Source: CAJWLW01 sp963580095 (GTDB taxonomy: Bacteria; Verrucomicrobiota; Lentisphaeria; JABSQK01; CAJWLW01). From it: a stretch of DNA of 10,131 nt. Under the pieces are notes generated by a model that saw nothing but the letters and a program-made list of their open reading frames with translations, made no database searches and was not told where the DNA came from. Position numbers and translations under genes: made by a program. The DNA lies in NCBI GenBank assembly GCA_963580095.1, contig CAUZJQ010000146.1, forward strand, positions 1 through 10,131, written 5' to 3'. Below, in pieces: positions 6,258-10,131 of this stretch (position 1 is its first letter; every line of letters begins with the position of its first letter).

Positions 6258-7673
6258 GTGAAATTACAGACTGTAATCGCAATCGTCCTATCCGCCGCAC
6301 TATCCGGACCTATCGGTGCGCAGGTTGTCACATTCGAACTGGCGACGGATGCAACGGGTCTCACCGGTGTCGACAAAAAGCAGGCTGCCTGGATCGACTA
6401 CAACGACGACGGCTGGACGGATCTGCAGTCCGCCGAGGCAATCTGGGGCAATGACAACGGCAAGACGTTTGTAAAGGACGGTCCGGGCGGTCGGCACAAT
6501 GCCTGGGCCGATTTTAACAACGACGGGTTTGTCGATTTTTTCAGTGCCGGCACCGGCATCATCAGCTTTCAGAATGCCGATGGCACATACACGGCCACCA
6601 GGCTGTCGGATCGGATGAACAAGGTCAGCGATGGCGCCGCCTGCGTGGACTTCGACGGCAACGGCCTGGTGGATATTTACTGGGGTGGCTACGAATTCAA
6701 CGGCAACAATCAGCCGGATTCACTCTACCTAAACCTCGACAACGGCAGCCGAATCGTCAAAGTCTGGCACACAAAGGGTCCTTCGGAGGCAGCACGCGGC
6801 ATCACCACCTGCGATTTCGACAACGACGGCGACACGGATATCTACATATCCCAATATCGGCTGCGGCCGAACGCACTGCTGGTCAATGGCGGGGTCGGCC
6901 AGAAAGGCTCTCAGCGGACCGGACAGTTCGGCGAGGGTGCAGCCAGGCATGGTGTCACCGGCGGCAACGGTAACGGTATCGGTTCAGCATGGGGCGATCT
7001 CGACAACGACGGTCTCTTCGATTTGTTCGCCAGCAACTTTGCAAAGCCCGGTCAACCACAATCGCGTTTTCTCAAGAACTACGGTCCGGAACACGGGCAT
7101 CGGTTCAAGAACATGGGCCAATGTGGTCTGCACTATCAGGCATCCTACGGCTCGCCGGCACTCGGCGACTACGACAATGACGGGGATTTGGACCTTTTCC
7201 TGACAACGATTTACGCGGACGATGCCGCCGTGCTCTATCGGAACGACGGCGACTGGAACTTCACCAACGTCACCGGCGAGACCGGACTGCGGGGAATCCG
7301 CAGCACGACTCAGGCGGCCTGGGGTGATTTCGACAACGATGGCGACCTGGACCTGATGAGTGGTGGGCAACTGTGGCGCAACAAGGGTGCCGCCGGCAAT
7401 TGGCTGAAAGTGAAGCTGCGCGGCGGCGACATCAGAATCAATCGTGCCGCCATCGGCGCTCAGGTACGCATCAAGCTCGGAGACAAGACGCTCAGCCGCC
7501 AGGTCGAAAGCAGCACCGGCAGGGGAAATATGAACGACATGACGCTGCACTTCGGCCTCGGCAGCCACAGCAAAAACGTCGAACTCGAAATCTCCTGGCC
7601 CTATATCAAGAGCAAGCAAACCGTCACCGCCAAGGTCAACACAGAGCTGTCCGTAGTCATGGATGTTCCGTGA
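6258..7673 (+). CDS. Secreted FG-GAP/VCBS-repeat protein with ASPIC/UnbV (CRTAC1-like) domain
   Basis: The GTG at 6258 gives 471 residues starting MKLQTVIAIVLSAALSGPIGA-Q, a clear signal peptide with probable cleavage after GA. The frame is open back to 6186 (another GTG), but that start would bury the signal sequence behind 24 extra residues. Seven calcium-binding D-x-D-x-D-G-x-x-D-type loops begin at residues 47, 85, 131, 186, 247, 304 and 357 (for example DFDNDGDTD at 186, DYDNDGDLD at 304), spaced 38-61 residues apart as in a seven-bladed FG-GAP/VCBS propeller. Residues about 380-450 ('NWLKVKLRGG', 'AIGAQVRIKLGDKTLSRQVESSTGRG', 'LHFGLG') match the ASPIC/UnbV domain. Proteins of this type are exported and thought to bind ligands or surfaces; no enzyme activity is established. 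It is directly followed by the GH127-like gene, so the two are probably co-transcribed. Confidence 0.9.
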   Translation: MKLQTVIAIVLSAALSGPIGAQVVTFELATDATGLTGVDKKQAAWIDYNDDGWTDLQSAEAIWGNDNGKTFVKDGPGGRHNAWADFNNDGFVDFFSAGTGIISFQNADGTYTATRLSDRMNKVSDGAACVDFDGNGLVDIYWGGYEFNGNNQPDSLYLNLDNGSRIVKVWHTKGPSEAARGITTCDFDNDGDTDIYISQYRLRPNALLVNGGVGQKGSQRTGQFGEGAARHGVTGGNGNGIGSAWGDLDNDGLFDLFASNFAKPGQPQSRFLKNYGPEHGHRFKNMGQCGLHYQASYGSPALGDYDNDGDLDLFLTTIYADDAAVLYRNDGDWNFTNVTGETGLRGIRSTTQAAWGDFDNDGDLDLMSGGQLWRNKGAAGNWLKVKLRGGDIRINRAAIGAQVRIKLGDKTLSRQVESSTGRGNMNDMTLHFGLGSHSKNVELEISWPYIKSKQTVTAKVNTELSVVMDVP

Positions 7674-7719
7674 TAGGCCGACCAAACTGACAGAAAAAGA
7701 CACCCCGGGAATTGGACAA

Positions 7720-9630
7720 ATGATCGACTTCACTACAGACAACCTGCCAACAACCAGTGACGAACGGATGAAAGCGCTGGCCTCGATTGCCCGGATCGAG
7801 CGAGAACTCGGCTACCTCGACGAGCGTATCTCCGAAGCCGAACTGCCGGAGCCGCATGTCGACGGCGAACGCTATGAAGCGGACGTCCCCGATACGCTCG
7901 ACCTGACCGACAACGCCTTGTACGCGATCAACGCTTACACCAGAATGATCGACCCGGCACAGGATTATCGGTTCATGGGCAATGCCAATTTCGTGCGAAA
8001 ACCGCCGCTGCTGATCACCGGCGGCGGCCTCGAGTGCACCTCCAAACAGCTCGAGTCCCTGGTGTTGATGCGGGTCATGACCGGCAGCATGTACAACGCC
8101 GCCATCGACAACAAGTTCATGGGGTCGATGACGCACTTGACGGCGAAGGATGGATTCTTTTACTCGCCCTATAGCAAAGCGGCCTGGAACCCGGACTACA
8201 TCGGCGGCGCACCGCCCGGACAAGACATCGTCTCGACGACGCGGCAGCCGTTCACCAGCATCTGGGAGGAGGAACGGCAAGTCATCGCGCTCTCGATGTG
8301 GTTCCAGCAGTCCGGGAATCCAATGTGGCAGGAACTGATCGAGAAAAAAATCAAACGCATGTCGGAACTGGCCGTGTGGCGGGACAACTATTGCTACTTC
8401 GCACGACGCTTCTATGTGCTCGGTGACGAGGGCCCGGTCGAGGGCCCGAAACCCGAGGGACAATGGGCCCTTTTCGACGCAATGTTCGGCGTCCACGGCA
8501 TGTCGCTGTACTACCGGCTCACGGGCCATGAGCCGGCACTGGACCTGGCTGCGGGACTTGTCAATCGGGTGATGCAGGATCCCATGGCATTTAACAAAGA
8601 CGGGCGTTGGCTGACCCATCATTTTCATACGAACACAGGCAGCTTGATCGGTATCCTTGATTACGCTTTGACGATCAACGACACTGATCTGGTAGCCTTC
8701 GTAAAAAATAGTTACGAATTCGGCAAGGCCGCCGGAGAACCGCTGGTCGGATACTATGCCGAACACATACCCGGCCATGCCGATACAGACGGCTACGAAC
8801 TGGACAACGACCACACGACCTGTGAGACCTGTGAGGTGGCGGACATGCTGGTCCTTGGCGTCAAGCTGGCCAGGGCCGGAACCGTTGATTACTGGGAAGA
8901 TGTCGATCGGTGCATCCGCAACCAATTCATCGAAAACCAGATTACCCGTCCCGGCTGGGCCGAGCGCTTTGCCACCGACTCTGAAGACAGTCCGTACCGG
9001 AGCCTGAACGGCCCGCTGCAGCTCTGGGAAGAAGAGCAGGATGCGGTAGAACGCTCCCTGGGTTCCTGGGCCGGTTGGGCCCTGGCCAATGATGCCCATC
9101 CACAATCTCTGATGCAGTGCTGTGCCGGCAACGCCGGACGCAGCATGTACTACGCATGGGACAGCATCGTGACCAGAACCGGCGATGAGGTGCAAGTGAA
9201 CCTGCACCTGAACCGCGCCTCGAAGTGGCTGGATGTGGACAGCCACCTGCCGTACGAAGGCAAGGTCGTGCTCAAAATAAAAGATGCACCGCTGGTTGCC
9301 GTGCGCATACCAGCCTGGACCGAACGCGACCAGGTGACCTGCCAGGTAAACGGCGAAAAACGGGACCCGCTGTGGGCCGAAAGTTATATCCGTGTGGAGG
9401 GACTGACGCAAGGGGATGAGATCACCGTGGAATTCCCGATGCGCGAATTCACAGTGTTCAAAGAAATCGGTGAACGCACCTACAAATTGACGGTCAAGGG
9501 CAACACCGTCATCAACATCGATCCCGAAGGCACCATCTATCCGCTGTATCAACGCGAGCATTACCGGAACAACGAAGCGCCCCGAAAAAAAGTGACGCGC
9601 TTTGTCCCCGCCGACACGATCAGCTGGTGA
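7720..9630 (+). CDS. GH127-like (beta-L-arabinofuranosidase fold) glycoside hydrolase
   Basis: A cytoplasmic-looking enzyme with no signal peptide, of GH127 length. Numbering is from the alternative ATG at 7663 (655 aa), which overlaps the FG-GAP gene by 11 bp; the ATG at 7720 (residue 20, 636 aa) is chosen because 'IDFTTDNLPTTSDERMKAL' looks like the true N-terminus. Neither start has a strong ribosome binding site. An (alpha/alpha)6 barrel spans about 40-500 and a beta domain about 510-655. The zinc site of the family is intact: CETCEVADM gives E388 and C390, and MQCCAGN gives C486 and C487. By the family mechanism C486 would be the thiolate nucleophile, as C417 of Bifidobacterium HypBA1. 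The position 16 residues before E388, where HypBA1 has acid/base E322, is H372 in 'PGHADTDGYELDND'. Substrate may thus differ from beta-L-arabinofuranosides. Related families with this fold (such as GH146) are alternatives. Confidence 0.85.
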   Translation: MIDFTTDNLPTTSDERMKALASIARIERELGYLDERISEAELPEPHVDGERYEADVPDTLDLTDNALYAINAYTRMIDPAQDYRFMGNANFVRKPPLLITGGGLECTSKQLESLVLMRVMTGSMYNAAIDNKFMGSMTHLTAKDGFFYSPYSKAAWNPDYIGGAPPGQDIVSTTRQPFTSIWEEERQVIALSMWFQQSGNPMWQELIEKKIKRMSELAVWRDNYCYFARRFYVLGDEGPVEGPKPEGQWALFDAMFGVHGMSLYYRLTGHEPALDLAAGLVNRVMQDPMAFNKDGRWLTHHFHTNTGSLIGILDYALTINDTDLVAFVKNSYEFGKAAGEPLVGYYAEHIPGHADTDGYELDNDHTTCETCEVADMLVLGVKLARAGTVDYWEDVDRCIRNQFIENQITRPGWAERFATDSEDSPYRSLNGPLQLWEEEQDAVERSLGSWAGWALANDAHPQSLMQCCAGNAGRSMYYAWDSIVTRTGDEVQVNLHLNRASKWLDVDSHLPYEGKVVLKIKDAPLVAVRIPAWTERDQVTCQVNGEKRDPLWAESYIRVEGLTQGDEITVEFPMREFTVFKEIGERTYKLTVKGNTVINIDPEGTIYPLYQREHYRNNEAPRKKVTRFVPADTISW

Positions 9631-9723
9631 AGTAACAGCACGGACGCAACCAGCCCCTCCTGCCCTGGGCAAAGAACGCTGAACGCTGCCGTAGTCCCGT
9701 CAATGCCCGTTGCCAATCCGCTG
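9631..9723. other. Convergent intergenic gap
   Basis: The GH127-like gene ends in TGA and the exporter gene ends in TAA on the other strand, with 93 bp between them. No strong hairpin plus T-run is visible in either direction, so transcription termination here is not explained by an intrinsic terminator I can identify. Confidence 0.4.
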
Positions 9724-10131
9724 TTACATGCCGGCGCCGTTCCGCAGCAGCACGACCGTCGCTCGCACGGCACCGACGAGACCAATGGCGATCAGGAACC
9801 CAAACGTTATGCGTCGGAAGCTGTCGGCTGAAACGCGTTTCGACAATGCATGGCCGCAAAGCAGCACGACGATCGTCAGAGGCGCCAGCATCGCAGTGGC
9901 TACCAGCAGCTGTGTGTCCATCACCGAGCCCTGAACTGTCGCCACGACAATGCGCAGGCCGGTCACTAAGATGAAAATCGTCTGGACTGTCGCCTTCATC
10001 GTTCGCGGGTCATCCGTCTGGCTGTACAAAAAGTAGATGATCGGCGGACCGCCGGATACCGTGGCACCACCAATACAGCCGCTCATAATACCCAGCGGCA
10101 GCCCCCAGATACGCCGCAGTTTGACCGGGCG
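9724..10131 (-). CDS. TauE/SafE-family membrane exporter, C-terminal part (5' end beyond window)
   Basis: The frame is open to the right edge, giving the last 135 residues of a roughly 250-residue inner-membrane protein; the ATG at 10086 is internal. The visible part starts with the second-repeat signature of the family: a hydrophobic segment 'WGLPLGIMSGCIGG' followed by 'SGGPPIIYFLYSQ', the Gly-Pro-Pro that lines the transport path. Three or so further membrane segments follow ('TIFILVTGLRIVVATV', 'LLVATAMLAPLTIVVLLC', 'ITFGFLIAIGLVGAV'), with the usual amphipathic 'RVSADSFRR' before the last helix. Family members export sulfite, sulfoacetate or other organosulfonates; the specific substrate cannot be read here. 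It is convergent with the glycosidase pair, so a functional link to them is unproven. Confidence 0.88.
   Translation of the reverse strand, partial: RPVKLRRIWGLPLGIMSGCIGGATVSGGPPIIYFLYSQTDDPRTMKATVQTIFILVTGLRIVVATVQGSVMDTQLLVATAMLAPLTIVVLLCGHALSKRVSADSFRRITFGFLIAIGLVGAVRATVVLLRNGAGM

Noticed and set aside
6984..7742. A 252-codon minus-strand frame opposite the FG-GAP gene.
   Set aside because: Its Val/Ile/Glu-rich translation results from reading the D-x-D-x-D-G repeats backwards; no independent evidence of coding.
7657..9672. A 671-codon open frame on the minus strand covering the whole GH127-like gene.
   Set aside because: It is antisense to a gene with clear family motifs on the plus strand, and its translation has no recognisable domain; long antisense frames are common in GC-rich coding DNA.

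Overview
The window is GC-rich, densely coding DNA from a Gram-negative-type bacterium. It reads as part of a carbohydrate-degradation region. A phytanoyl-CoA-dioxygenase-like enzyme, unusual glycosidases, a calcium-loop FG-GAP/ASPIC-UnbV protein and a discoidin-bearing hydrolase tail occur together in genomes of the Planctomycetota, Verrucomicrobiota/Lentisphaerota, Latescibacterota and Poribacteria type. That assignment rests on gene content only and is low confidence; no rRNA or other marker gene is present.

Layout: (1) 3-812, plus strand: the 3' end of a large hydrolase-like gene, with a beta-galactosidase-trimerisation-like segment followed by a discoidin-like domain. (2) 886-5685, minus strand: three genes transcribed right to left, namely a five-bladed-propeller glycosidase-like protein (TTG start with a good ribosome binding site), a GH95-like alpha-L-fucosidase-family protein, and a PhyH-family Fe(II)/2-oxoglutarate dioxygenase 37 bp or less downstream of it. 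(3) 5686-6257: a roughly 570-bp divergent spacer holding a 68-codon orphan reading frame that looks like gene debris, small hairpins and a possible promoter. (4) 6258-9630, plus strand: a secreted FG-GAP/ASPIC-UnbV protein, then a GH127-like (beta-L-arabinofuranosidase-fold) enzyme with its Cys3-Glu zinc site preserved. (5) 9724-10131, minus strand: the C-terminal part of a TauE/SafE-family membrane exporter running off the right edge.

How they may work together (inference): the propeller, GH95-like and GH127-like proteins show no signal peptide, so they would act in the cytoplasm on imported oligosaccharides carrying deoxy- or arabinofuranose-type sugars. The dioxygenase could oxidise a decorated sugar or released aglycone. 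The FG-GAP protein is the only clearly exported product and could bind glycan or cell surface. No SusCD pair, ABC importer, sulfatase or transcription factor is in the window, so uptake and regulation must be encoded elsewhere. The main points of interest are active-site substitutions: both the GH127-like and GH95-like proteins keep the family scaffold but appear to have changed residues used for catalysis in the characterised members.

I see no CRISPR array, tRNA, rRNA, insertion sequence or convincing intrinsic terminator.
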